Below, one piece after another: positions 44,749-53,500 of a stretch of 64,000 bases of DNA (position 1 is the stretch's first letter; the number at the start of each line of letters is the position of its first letter). This stretch comes from Nitratiruptor sp. Lineage in GTDB: Bacteria > Campylobacterota > Campylobacteria > Campylobacterales > Nitratiruptoraceae. A program made the translations under genes and the position numbers. Under the pieces are notes generated by a model. The model saw nothing but the letters and a program-made list of their open reading frames with translations. It had not been told where the DNA came from and did no database searches. The stretch covers positions 1 through 64,000 of the forward strand of contig WGBC01000026.1 of assembly GCA_015494535.1 (NCBI GenBank), written 5' to 3'.

Positions 44749-45075
44749 GGCGCAGCTGTAAGCCGAGTTCTGTCTTGGATAGCAATTTATCTAAACTCTA
44801 TGTCGCCATAGAGCTCTAGCGTCGCACTCAAAAGTGTGAGGCTTTAACCTGGTGCGACTTGCTGCGGGTTGGGTTTACACTGCCCTCTTTGTTGCCAAAG
44901 AGGCGGTGAGCTCTTACCTCGCCTTTTCACCCTTGCCTGTGCCAAAAGGCCATCGGCGGTTTCTTTTCTGTTGCACTTTCCCTCGGCTTTCGCCGGCCAC
45001 CCGTTAGGTGGAACCCTGCCTCACTGCAGCTCGGACTTTCCTCTTGGCCTGAGCCAAGCTGCTATCCGCTGCGCC
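44749..45075 (-). ncRNA. rnpB: RNase P RNA (class A)
   Basis: Catalytic RNA that matures tRNA 5' ends. On the minus strand, the P4 segment AGAGGAAAGTCCGAGC reads at 45044-45029, GGTAAGAGCTCACCG lies in the middle and ACAGAACTCGGCTTA at 44773-44759 closes P4. The ends pair as P1: GGCGCAGC (45075-45068) with GCTGCGCC (44756-44749). About 327 bases, fairly short but complete. No protein gene overlaps it. Boundaries are good to a few bases. Confidence 0.95.
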
Positions 45076-45081
45076 AAAGCT

Positions 45082-45110
45082 ATTATACCTTAAATTTAAC
45101 TTAATTTCAA
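45082..45110 (-). promoter_or_regulatory. Promoter of rnpB
   Basis: On the minus strand TTGAAA (45110-45105) and TATAAT (45087-45082) are 17 bases apart, and the RNA 5' end at about 45075 is seven bases downstream. The strongest textbook promoter in the window. Confidence 0.75.
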
Positions 45111-45895
45111 CCAGCCCTTACTATATACCATAGTCCCACGCCCAAGATGAGTGTTATAAAATTTAAAGCCATAAAGCGAAGTAGAAAAAGTGGCTCTTTA
45201 TATTTGGCAATATAAAACTTGTAGGCAATAATATTTGCAAGCGAACCCCACAAAATTCCATATCCTCCTACACTTACACCCCACAAAAGTGGTTGCCACT
45301 GCTGGGTAAAGTTGGCTACTACCACGCTAGCTGGCACATTGCTTATTAGCTGCGAAAGAATAAGAGAGAGCCAGAAAATATCGTGAATATGGGTAATATC
45401 TTTTTGGAAAAAAAAGCCAATATTATCGGCAATGCCAAAAAAAAGAAAAAAAGTGGCTAGTAAATAGTAGTCAATCTGCAAACTTTTTGGATCGCGAAAA
45501 AGTGCGTAGAAAAATACTACAAACGCCAAAAAGAGAGGTACCACTTTTACTACTGCAGAAACTACTAATAGAAAAAGAAATAGAAACTCTTTTGCTTTTC
45601 GTGTAGGAGGCTTTACAACAACTTCATTATCATTTACCACCTCAATGTGCAACATTGCAACTAAAAGAAGAGAAAACAGAAAAATAAAAAGCACAAAAGG
45701 AAAAATAGAAGCTACAAACTCTTGGAAAGTCAGATTGTATTGCCAAAAGATGTAGAGATTTTGCGGAGTGCTACTTGGCAAAAGGGCTGCACCGTTTGCT
45801 GCAATCGCTTCGATAATAATGAGATATGCTTTTTTGGGACTATTAAGCAAAAGAGTAATCGGCACTATTACAATGAGCGCCACATCATTTGTCAC
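45107..45895 (-). CDS. ArsB/NhaD-like ion transporter, downstream part (possible -1 frameshift product)
   Basis: 262 residues from GTG 45895, about eight membrane helices. It begins with TNDVALIVIVPITLLL, the conserved helix-loop found in the middle of ArsB/NhaD/SLC13-type transporters, not at their N-terminus, and NGAALLPSSTPQNLYIFW is the family's ion-site loop. The upstream frame supplies the missing first helices, so the two pieces are probably one protein of about 351 residues joined at the slippery run 45895-45901. The GTGA overlap would also permit separate translation. Confidence 0.75.
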   Translation of the reverse strand: MTNDVALIVIVPITLLLNSPKKAYLIIIEAIAANGAALLPSSTPQNLYIFWQYNLTFQEFVASIFPFVLFIFLFSLLLVAMLHIEVVNDNEVVVKPPTRKAKEFLFLFLLVVSAVVKVVPLFLAFVVFFYALFRDPKSLQIDYYLLATFFLFFGIADNIGFFFQKDITHIHDIFWLSLILSQLISNVPASVVVANFTQQWQPLLWGVSVGGYGILWGSLANIIAYKFYIAKYKEPLFLLRFMALNFITLILGVGLWYIVRAG

Positions 45896-46161
45896 AAAAA
45901 AGAGATCAAAAATGTAACTATCACCAAAGCGTATGCTGGATAAATTCCTTGCTCGATTTTGATAGCAATGAAATGTAGCAAGCCTGAGTTCTCAAGCCCC
46001 TTAATTGCGATAAAAAGCGTAAAGAGAATAAAGAGCACCTCATACTCATCAGATGAATAGTGAGGAAAACGGTGCAAAAGCAACGATGAGGCTATCCACA
46101 ATACCAAAGAGAGCCAAAAGAGCCACTCTTTGGTAATGAAGCTTCTTATCTTATGGTTCAT
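45892..46161 (-). CDS. ArsB/NhaD-like ion transporter, N-terminal part
   Basis: 89 residues: cytoplasmic start, helix at about 14-30, FILFTLFIAIKGLENSGLLHFIA and helix YALVIVTFLISFL ending at TGA 45894-45892. The sequence stops in the helix that normally continues into VTNDVALI, which is present in the -1 frame. Overlaps the M14 peptidase stop by 11 bases, so it is the last transcription unit member after the ATP-grasp and M14 genes. See the slippery site. Confidence 0.7.
   Translation of the reverse strand: MNHKIRSFITKEWLFWLSLVLWIASSLLLHRFPHYSSDEYEVLFILFTLFIAIKGLENSGLLHFIAIKIEQGIYPAYALVIVTFLISFL
45895..45901 (-). other. Candidate -1 frameshift heptamer T_TTT_TTG directly before a stop
   Basis: On the minus strand the zero-frame codons are TCT TTT TTG TGA. 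The heptamer T_TTT_TTG has the X_XXY_YYZ phase needed for a tandem -1 slip, and the shifted frame (TTT TTT GTG ACA) gives SFFVTNDVAL, matching the expected transporter sequence. Confidence 0.5.
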
Positions 46162-48721
46162 AATGTAAAATTACAGGCTCCGAGTAGTTTGGCACATCAT
46201 CATAGCTAAAGACGGCGTAGAATTTGGCTATTTTGGTATTGCCAAAGTTATCATAAGTATACTCATCTTTTCCGGCATAGAGTTTCACGCCATCGTACGG
46301 ATTGCGTGGCGGATGAAATCTGTTGCGCACCACATAGGCACCTACGAAATCTTTATCTTTTGGATTCTTCCAAGTTAACTTCACCATACCCTTTTCAACC
46401 GTAGCTTTTATATCGCTTACAGGTGCTACTGGCTTTTTTCGTCTTTTTATATATTTGACTACTAGTTTCACCTCATGCTCGCTCATCCTGTCGTACCAGT
46501 CTATGATATGATCCTTCGTGGCGGATGCCAAAGTTGGATGGATGATGAACGAAACTGGGCGATTTTGGGCGTGAAACTCTTCTAATGCGATCTTGCTAGC
46601 GGTATCGAACAAAAAGTAGTGCACGCTGCTTTTTTGCAGATCCTCCTCGCTCACCTCGTAGTCGATAAAGCCAAGAGATTTTCTTTTGTGGATATGATCG
46701 TAATCTATTTTTTCAAGATCCACAAACTCAATCAAGTAGCGGATATCCTCGCTGCTTTTTACGATCTTTTTGCTCTGAATCTTGATATAAGCTTCTGTGA
46801 TGACAGTTTTTTCAGGATCAGGTAAAAGGCCAAGATCAAACTCCATATACCCATACACTACTCTGCCCTCTTTGTCAAATCCGCAGCGAAGCCTATCTAC
46901 GACTATTCCCTCTTGCGAGATGGTTTTGAGCTGCAGTGGGGCGATTTCTGCTTCTACTGGAGGGATGGTATATTTGATGTCAAGATGTGGGCGATAGTGG
47001 ATCCCGCCACCAAATGGTCCATAGCCAAGATCAAACATCATCATCTGGCTGTCTGCTCCAAGAGGCAGCTTGGTTGGCCCTTGCATACGAAAAAGAACTT
47101 CTTGTTTTTTGAGGCACTCTTGCAAAAGCTTCCTCTCATACTCATTGAGCTCCCAAGTCTTCCAGATCCCTTGTGTGAGCTTTTCGGAAGGGATGGTCTG
47201 ACCAAGGGTCTGGATAACTTTTGCGTTGTGAATCTCCTCAAAACTACTAAGATTTTTTACATCCTCTATGAAGCTAATACTCCACTCTCCATACTTCTCA
47301 ATCTTGACGTTGACGCGATTGAGTGGATAGAGGCTGATGCGAGCCTCTTTGATGATAGCGTTAGGTGGGATGGAATTGAGTTTAAATTTCATCACCCCAT
47401 AGCTGATGCCTAGCGTCTTGTTCACTCCTACAAAAAGAGAATTCTTGCCAAAATGCTCCGCATTTTTTTGGGATTTTTGCGCCACGTAGCCAATCTCTTG
47501 TGGATTGGGGAAGATACTTCGAAAAAACTCATCTCTCTCTAGCTGCGTCATTACCTTTACTTGCGGTGCAAAAGGGCCTTTGAGTTTTGTTATGGAGTCT
47601 ACTGCACGAATATAGTAAAAATAGAGCTTGCCGCTCTTTCTATCTTTGTCGATATAGCTCAAATTGGCGGTTGTCGCTATGAGAGATGGCTCTTTGCAAG
47701 CCTCTTTGTGCTTTTCGTTGCGATAGATCTCAAAGTAGATATGTGGGCTTGGCTCATACTCCCAGGTAAGCTTGACGCAGTTACTGCCAACCTCTTCAAG
47801 AGTAAAATTCTCCACTCTTGCAGGTGTATTGGAGGAGTAGTTGCAGGCTTGATTAAGCGCATACAAAAGGGCTGGAATATTCTCATCGATCGATTCGCTC
47901 ATATTTTGCAAATAATCTGGTATGTTTCTCGTACCAACCTCCACTACGGTAGCTAAAATCCCTCTAGAGTAGTAATACTCCCTCCCACTGCCACTAATGA
48001 GCTTTGCAGGGGGTTTGCCCCTGTGAATCCCATAGCGCCTTCCTGTTACCTTTTCAATCTCAAAGTTCATATTGGCGCACAGCACATTGAGATCCGTTCC
48101 TTCAATCTCGGCTTCATGGTTGAATTTGTGTGCCGGGAAAAAAACATTACCTTGAGAATGATAATCAAGAGCTATGGTAATGTTTGGATGATTGTCTACA
48201 AACTCTTTGATAGCTCTAGTTTCTGGCTCACTAAATGGCTCAGGACCTCCATAGATGTTTGAGGTGTAGTTTTTGCTTTTTGTCCAGCCCACGCTAAAGT
48301 TTCTATTGAGATCCACTCCGTAGCTGCCATCTGGATTCTTGCGCCTATTTTTTCGCCAAAAGGAGTAGTGTGTCCTGCTATATTCAAATCCATCGGGGTT
48401 GAGCACTGGCACGATGTAGAGCGTATTCTTGGCCAAAGCGCTGATTACTCTCGGATCGCTTTTGTGGTGGGTCAAGAGATAGTCGATAAAAGCAACTGCC
48501 AATTCGTTGCCTATCCACTCTCTTGCGTGAATGGTGCCGGTATATAAAAGGGCAGGTTTGAGATCGGCAAACTCCACATCCAATGAAATCGTAGCCAAAA
48601 TGATATCCCTGTCTTCCCATGTCTTACCAATAGATTGGATCTTAATGAGATGGGGATACTCTTTGACCTTTTGTTTCAAAAATGCAACTGTCTCATCATA
48701 GGATTTATACTGATGTTTCAA
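46151..48721 (-). CDS. M14 zinc carboxypeptidase with fibronectin-like and DNRLRE-like domains
   Basis: 856 residues from TTG 48721, preceded by AAGGAG. Metallocarboxypeptidase domain at 1-300 with zinc ligands His65 and Glu68 (HARE), His188 (DYHSQG), substrate-site Asn139-Arg140 and catalytic Glu261 (VVEVGT). Then a fibronectin-type domain (about 305-395), two DNRLRE-like beta domains (about 400-600 and 600-765; GVMKFKLNSIPPNAIIKEARI and YGYMEFDLGLLP) and a second fibronectin domain (770-856). No signal peptide is visible, odd for such accessory domains. Overlaps the ATP-grasp gene upstream by 17 bases. Probably trims an amino-acid tail or peptide made by the ligases. Confidence 0.88.
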   Translation of the reverse strand: MKHQYKSYDETVAFLKQKVKEYPHLIKIQSIGKTWEDRDIILATISLDVEFADLKPALLYTGTIHAREWIGNELAVAFIDYLLTHHKSDPRVISALAKNTLYIVPVLNPDGFEYSRTHYSFWRKNRRKNPDGSYGVDLNRNFSVGWTKSKNYTSNIYGGPEPFSEPETRAIKEFVDNHPNITIALDYHSQGNVFFPAHKFNHEAEIEGTDLNVLCANMNFEIEKVTGRRYGIHRGKPPAKLISGSGREYYYSRGILATVVEVGTRNIPDYLQNMSESIDENIPALLYALNQACNYSSNTPARVENFTLEEVGSNCVKLTWEYEPSPHIYFEIYRNEKHKEACKEPSLIATTANLSYIDKDRKSGKLYFYYIRAVDSITKLKGPFAPQVKVMTQLERDEFFRSIFPNPQEIGYVAQKSQKNAEHFGKNSLFVGVNKTLGISYGVMKFKLNSIPPNAIIKEARISLYPLNRVNVKIEKYGEWSISFIEDVKNLSSFEEIHNAKVIQTLGQTIPSEKLTQGIWKTWELNEYERKLLQECLKKQEVLFRMQGPTKLPLGADSQMMMFDLGYGPFGGGIHYRPHLDIKYTIPPVEAEIAPLQLKTISQEGIVVDRLRCGFDKEGRVVYGYMEFDLGLLPDPEKTVITEAYIKIQSKKIVKSSEDIRYLIEFVDLEKIDYDHIHKRKSLGFIDYEVSEEDLQKSSVHYFLFDTASKIALEEFHAQNRPVSFIIHPTLASATKDHIIDWYDRMSEHEVKLVVKYIKRRKKPVAPVSDIKATVEKGMVKLTWKNPKDKDFVGAYVVRNRFHPPRNPYDGVKLYAGKDEYTYDNFGNTKIAKFYAVFSYDDVPNYSEPVILHYEP

Positions 48722-50126
48722 ACTGCTCCTTTTTAAAGTTTTTCCAAGAATCTAGTAGTTTTTGTAATGTTTTTTCTTTAATGCCTTTGAGCTCAAGCAG
48801 GGCATCTGGATTGTTATCGAGTTCATAAGCAATATTAAACGCATCCATCTGATCCAAAATTTTAGTGGCTTTTTTCTTGCCAAGTCTTTTATGCAAGAAA
48901 GCGATCACATCTTCTTCCTTGACGCTCACTGGTTGCTCATCGCTTGGCTCTTCGAAAATATGCTCCTCATTGGAAACTTTCTCCTCCTTGGTTGGCTTTT
49001 CACTCCAAAAATTTTTGCACTTACTCGTAAAATCCCACTGCTCGCTTGGCCACTCTTCATACTCTCTATCCTCGGTATTGAGCATAGGATACTCTTCATC
49101 AAGCTGCCAAATTTTGTGCTGGGTGCCTTGCTCGTCGAATTTTACCCTATTTAAGAAATATTCTCCATCAAAACTTGGCGTATAGCGCCCAAATGTTATG
49201 TAGCGCATAGTACGCAGCAAACTGCTGTCGATCTTGCCAAGCTCCTCCCAGTTATACACTGGAATATTTGGCTTAGGAAATCTACCACCACTTAATTTCC
49301 ACATCAAATACTGCCCTATCCAATCCCTGATATAAGGAAAGGCAGCAAAAGCAGTAGCGCATTCTAAAATCCTATACTTGCCATCTTCCTTGCCTACAGC
49401 AATATCACACGCCCAATACTCGGCATTAGCGGCTTTACTCACTTTTACGGCCAAATCCAGCACCCCTTTTGGCACGTTCATATAGTCTATACTGCCACCC
49501 TGACTGGTGTTGGTTAGCCAGTGTCCTTCAGGAGGCCTTCGCCAAAAGGCGCATACTGGTTTGTGACCAATGAGCATCACACGAATATCGGCGCTCATCG
49601 GTACGAAATCTTGCACGTAGATTGGGCAGTACTTCTTCTCTTCCAAAAGCTTCTTGGCCTCCTCATAGCTATCCACCTTATGCACGTAGTAGCCTCCATA
49701 GTTGCTTGGCCCATAGCTTCTTTTGATAATTTTTGGATATGTGGTGGTGCGCAAAAACTCCATTCCCTCCTCTTTGTCATAAAAGATATAAGTTTTTGGC
49801 ACGGGAATATCATATTTCCAGCAAAATCTAGTCACATTCTCTTTGGATTTGTTGGCAAACTGCGCATCGAGCGAGGGTATGAAGCGTACGTTTGGCAGCT
49901 TCTTTGCAATCTTTCTAAACGTCTCGTAGGCGGTAGCTGGAATGTTGCCGATGAGTACATCGATCTTTTTCTTTTTTACCTCTTTGATAAATCTCTCCTC
50001 ATCACCCTTCCAGTGATAGACAACCGTCTCGATTTTGTCAGGCCAACCGCGAAAGTTGCTCCTATCGAAAAATCTCAATACATAATCTAAATACAAAAGT
50101 CCTATTTTTGGTAATTTTTTAGCCAT
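48705..50126 (-). CDS. RimK-like ATP-grasp ligase with C-terminal helix-hairpin-helix tail
   Basis: 473 residues. Residues 1-100 form a pre-ATP-grasp domain; 100-290 the ATP-grasp core with ADIRVMLIGHKPVCAFWRRPPEGHW, NTSQGGS and RILECATAFAAF (the metal-binding Glu is present but the usual ExN ends as ECA, so one ligand differs). A charged linker (390-415) precedes a helical end with NPDALLELKGIKEKTLQKLL, a helix-hairpin-helix pattern. Likely forms an amide or peptide bond using ATP through an acyl-phosphate. Substrate unknown. ATG follows AAAGGATC. Confidence 0.82.
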   Translation of the reverse strand: MAKKLPKIGLLYLDYVLRFFDRSNFRGWPDKIETVVYHWKGDEERFIKEVKKKKIDVLIGNIPATAYETFRKIAKKLPNVRFIPSLDAQFANKSKENVTRFCWKYDIPVPKTYIFYDKEEGMEFLRTTTYPKIIKRSYGPSNYGGYYVHKVDSYEEAKKLLEEKKYCPIYVQDFVPMSADIRVMLIGHKPVCAFWRRPPEGHWLTNTSQGGSIDYMNVPKGVLDLAVKVSKAANAEYWACDIAVGKEDGKYRILECATAFAAFPYIRDWIGQYLMWKLSGGRFPKPNIPVYNWEELGKIDSSLLRTMRYITFGRYTPSFDGEYFLNRVKFDEQGTQHKIWQLDEEYPMLNTEDREYEEWPSEQWDFTSKCKNFWSEKPTKEEKVSNEEHIFEEPSDEQPVSVKEEDVIAFLHKRLGKKKATKILDQMDAFNIAYELDNNPDALLELKGIKEKTLQKLLDSWKNFKKEQFETSV

Positions 50127-51018
50127 TTTTGATCCTTTTTTGTATAAGTTCTACAATTTTTTCTATTTTTTTGTCATTGAAATTAAGTCCCATCTTCTCT
50201 TGCTCAGGCGTTGCAAACGCTGGAATACCATTGACTTCCAAGACAATATACTCTTCATGCTCCCTATCATAAATGATATCCACTCCTGCAATCTCTATAT
50301 CAATTGCCTTAGCAGCCCTTTTAGCAAGTTCAATCACTTCATCCTCACACTCTCGTAAAATCACGCTGCCACCACTAGTCACATTGGTTCTCCAATCACC
50401 ATCCTTTGCTTTTCTGCCATAACATGCAATAAATTCGCCATCCACGATGTCCACTCTATAATCGCTCCCATCGTAATCTATGAACTTTTCGATATAGAAA
50501 AAGCGCAGATCCGTTTGGTTGAGAAACGGCAAGATCATATCGAGCTTATCCTTGCTATCCACCAGCGCCATACCCATGCCACCCCAACCATCGACCGTCT
50601 TAAATACCGCTTTGCCCCACTCCAAGACTTTATTGCGAATCGTCTCCACATCCTCTCTGTGGCACAAAAAATAGTCAGCTGTCTTGATGCCGGCATTTCT
50701 TAGTACGTCGTTGGTTTTGAATTTGTCTTCGCTGATGTTGAAGGCTCTAAAATTGTTGATGCATGGCACATGCCTATCAAGTGCTTCATAAAGATAGACT
50801 TGATATTTGGTTTGCTCGCCCGCATTGTAACTAAAAAAGCAATCAAGCTCATACATGTTTATGCCATTTAAGAGCAGCTTCCCGCTCTCAGCCACCGCAT
50901 GGCGAAGATTGAGGCCAGTCGAGACAATATGACCATACTCTTGCAGCCTATCGACTATCTTTTTTTGGATGATATCCCCACCCCCATTTTGATACATCCA
51001 GATGCCTATATGCGCCAT
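50119..51018 (-). CDS. RimK-like ATP-grasp ligase (second, single-domain)
   Basis: 299 residues from ATG 51018, six bases after AAAGGA. RimK/DdlN-type ATP-grasp: FKTVDGWGGMGMALV is the glycine-rich ATP loop, YRVDIVDGEFIACYGRKA the base/ribose region, TNVTSGGSV the phosphate loop, and IVLEVNGIPAFA carries the ExN metal ligands intact. Related enzymes add glutamate or other amino acids to a carboxylate of a peptide or metabolite. First gene of the ligase-ligase-M14-transporter operon; overlaps the second ligase by 8 bases. Confidence 0.88.
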   Translation of the reverse strand: MAHIGIWMYQNGGGDIIQKKIVDRLQEYGHIVSTGLNLRHAVAESGKLLLNGINMYELDCFFSYNAGEQTKYQVYLYEALDRHVPCINNFRAFNISEDKFKTNDVLRNAGIKTADYFLCHREDVETIRNKVLEWGKAVFKTVDGWGGMGMALVDSKDKLDMILPFLNQTDLRFFYIEKFIDYDGSDYRVDIVDGEFIACYGRKAKDGDWRTNVTSGGSVILRECEDEVIELAKRAAKAIDIEIAGVDIIYDREHEEYIVLEVNGIPAFATPEQEKMGLNFNDKKIEKIVELIQKRIKNG

Positions 51019-51069
51019 TAGGAGTCCTTTAAGATGTTTTAATCTATAATACAAAAAAGTTGATTAAGG

Positions 51070-52164
51070 ATGAGTAAAATGGGATACGATTTTAGTGAGT
51101 TGGCAGAAATTATCAATATCAATTCCTACACCAAAAATAAAGCTGGCGTGGACGAAAATGGAAAGATATTTCGAGAAAAATTTGAAGCGCTGGGGTTTAC
51201 AACCACCATTTTTGAAAGAGAAGAGTTTGGCAATCATTTATGGTTCAAATCCAAACATAAAGATGGCAAGAAGATGCTGCTTCTTGGGCATATTGATACC
51301 GTTTTCCCTCCCGGCAGCTTCGAAGATTTCAGTGAAGATGAGGAGTGGATATACGGGCCCGGAGTGTGCGATATGAAAGGCGGGATATTTGTAATGTTGG
51401 AGGCTCTTAGAGCTCAAGAAAAAATATATAACATCGATGTCTTTTTAGTAACTGATGAAGAGATTGGCAGCGACGACTCAAGAGAGCTTACCTACTCATT
51501 GGCTAGAGAGTATGAGTATTGTCTAGTATTCGAAGCGGCAGGTAGAAATGACGAGATAGTGACGGCGAGAAAAGGTATCGGCACCTTTACAATCGAAATC
51601 AAGGGCAAAGCCGCTCATGCAGGCAACTGCTACACACAAGGCGTAGATGCCAATAAAGAGGCGGCCCATAAGCTTTTGGCACTCTCGCACCTTACAGACT
51701 TGGCTGCTGGGACGACTCTGAATGTTGGCAAAATAGAGGGCGGTATTGGTGCAAATACCATTAGCCCAGAGGCAAAACTCCTCTTTGAAGCCCGTTTCAC
51801 CACCACAAAAGAGCGCGATAGGGTCTTGCAAGAGATTACAGAGATCACCAATACATCCTTCGTGGATGGCAGCAGTGCGACGCTTGGAGGAGGTCTGCAA
51901 AGAGACGTGATGGAAGAAAACCAAAAGCAGCTGCAATTTATCAAAGAATTAGAAAAGTGGAGCGGTAGCAAACTTCTTACAGAGAGACGTGGAGGTGGGA
52001 GCGACGCGAATATTGCGGCAAGTGCCGGCGCAATTACGCTCGATGGCTTTGGACCCTTTGGGGATGGGGATCATACCATACATGAGAGGGCTAGCAAAAA
52101 GAGCTATCTTAATAGAATTGAGCTGGTAAGCAAAATTTTTAGAGGATTTATGGCAAATATTTAG
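51070..52164 (+). CDS. M20 family metallopeptidase (carboxypeptidase G2-like)
   Basis: 364 residues. Zinc ligands of the M20 family are visible: GHIDTVF (His), GPGVCDMKGG (bridging Asp), TDEEIGS (catalytic Glu and Glu ligand), EAAG and DHTIHER (His). A dimerisation domain occupies about 175-290. Closest in style to CPG2/glutamate carboxypeptidase, which cleaves C-terminal glutamate from an amide. Divergent from the ATP-grasp operon with 51 bases between starts, so possibly co-controlled. No signal peptide, cytosolic. Confidence 0.9.
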   Translation: MSKMGYDFSELAEIININSYTKNKAGVDENGKIFREKFEALGFTTTIFEREEFGNHLWFKSKHKDGKKMLLLGHIDTVFPPGSFEDFSEDEEWIYGPGVCDMKGGIFVMLEALRAQEKIYNIDVFLVTDEEIGSDDSRELTYSLAREYEYCLVFEAAGRNDEIVTARKGIGTFTIEIKGKAAHAGNCYTQGVDANKEAAHKLLALSHLTDLAAGTTLNVGKIEGGIGANTISPEAKLLFEARFTTTKERDRVLQEITEITNTSFVDGSSATLGGGLQRDVMEENQKQLQFIKELEKWSGSKLLTERRGGGSDANIAASAGAITLDGFGPFGDGDHTIHERASKKSYLNRIELVSKIFRGFMANI

Positions 52165-52559
52165 CCTCTATTCCACTTTTTGCGCAGCTCCTGCTGACGC
52201 TTTATGAAGTTTTTAATTAAGGATGAAGTATCAAAGCCCAGCTTTTCTCGCATCTCATCCACATCCAGCCCGCACGCCTCTACCGCCCTTTGCATTAAAT
52301 GCTCGTTTTCTAGTAGCAGATGTGGCTCGATTTTATGGCTTTTGAGATACTTGAAGAGTCTTTTTACATCCTTTTCATCAATCTCTCTATCTTTTAGAAG
52401 ATATTGGAAGTGTTTAAACTCCACTTTTCTTTTTCGCCAGCTATAATAGAGTGCGGCTATGGCAAAAAGAAGCATAAAAACAGCCAAGATAGCAAGAGCT
52501 TTGATAATACTCTCGCTATCTTGCGAATACCGAAAATGGCGTGCAATCTCTTCAAACAT
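52161..52559 (-). CDS. Hypothetical single-pass membrane protein, 132 aa
   Basis: Not recognised. One membrane helix (about 21-41, IKALAILAVFMLLFAIAALYY) and a charged cytoplasmic helical domain (45-132). It starts two bases after htpX and converges on the M20 gene with a 4-base overlap, so it is likely co-transcribed with htpX and could assist it. Confidence 0.7.
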   Translation of the reverse strand: MFEEIARHFRYSQDSESIIKALAILAVFMLLFAIAALYYSWRKRKVEFKHFQYLLKDREIDEKDVKRLFKYLKSHKIEPHLLLENEHLMQRAVEACGLDVDEMREKLGFDTSSLIKNFIKRQQELRKKWNRG

Positions 52560-52561
52560 AT

Positions 52562-53440
52562 TTATACTTCATAGCCCATTTTCTGCGCAACCTCTTTGAT
52601 GTGCGCAAGTCTCTTCTCAATTGGTGGGTGCGATGCGAAAAGATCCATAAATCCCACAATACCAAAAGCCTTCATATCGCTAGGAAGTGCAATCTGCTCT
52701 TTTGGAATCTGGCCTAGCTTTGCCAAAGCGTAGTAGATGCCTCTTGGACCATCTAAGCGAACCGCTCCTTCATCCGCTTTATACTCTCTATATCTGCTAA
52801 ACCACATGGCAAGCATGGTTGCGAATATGGTAAGAGCGATTTCAAGAGCAAAACTGATAGCCATATAAGCCATAGGAGACGGATTGCCCTCTTCATCCTT
52901 TGGCGCTAGGATATTTGCTAGGAGGCGAGAGAAGAAAAAAACGAAGGTATTGAGCACGCCTTGCAAAAGCGTCATGGTTACCATATCGCCATGCTTGATA
53001 TGGCTAATCTCATGCGCCAATACGCCCTCCACCTCTTCCGGACTCATGAGTTCCAATAGACTTGTGGATACCGCCACAAGTGCATCGTTTCTATTCCACC
53101 CTGTAGCAAAGGCGTTTGGCGGCCCATCGAAGATCCCCACTTCCGGCCTACCAATACCTGCCTCGTCGGCAAGCTTGTAAACCGTACTAACTAACCACTC
53201 TTCAGTAGCGTTGCTTGGCTGCTCAATCACCCGCACACCCATATGCATCTTTGCCATCCATTTGGAGAGAAAAAGGCTAATAAGCGCACCGCTAAATCCC
53301 ACGATAAACGAAAGTATTAATAGTCCGCTTGTAGTAGAGTGATCTAGCCTAATACCAAAAAAGGCTTCAAGAACAAAAATCGTCAAATATATGGAAGCCA
53401 TCACGGCCAAGTTCATCAATATAAAGAGAACTATTCCCAT
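52562..53440 (-). CDS. htpX: Membrane protease HtpX (M48 family)
   Basis: 292 residues. Two N-terminal membrane helices (about 3-25 and 38-60), the zinc motif LAHEISHIKHGD (about 138-149) and further helices at 155-215; Glu of the EYKADEGAV box is the third ligand. Quality-control protease of inner-membrane proteins. Strong GGAGGG before ATG 53440. Followed by a small membrane protein gene. Confidence 0.96.
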   Translation of the reverse strand: MGIVLFILMNLAVMASIYLTIFVLEAFFGIRLDHSTTSGLLILSFIVGFSGALISLFLSKWMAKMHMGVRVIEQPSNATEEWLVSTVYKLADEAGIGRPEVGIFDGPPNAFATGWNRNDALVAVSTSLLELMSPEEVEGVLAHEISHIKHGDMVTMTLLQGVLNTFVFFFSRLLANILAPKDEEGNPSPMAYMAISFALEIALTIFATMLAMWFSRYREYKADEGAVRLDGPRGIYYALAKLGQIPKEQIALPSDMKAFGIVGFMDLFASHPPIEKRLAHIKEVAQKMGYEV

Positions 53441-53500
53441 TTACCCTCCTCTTTTTTGTTTTTAGTGATTGTAGCGAAAAAAGTTAAAACTTTCTGCAAC

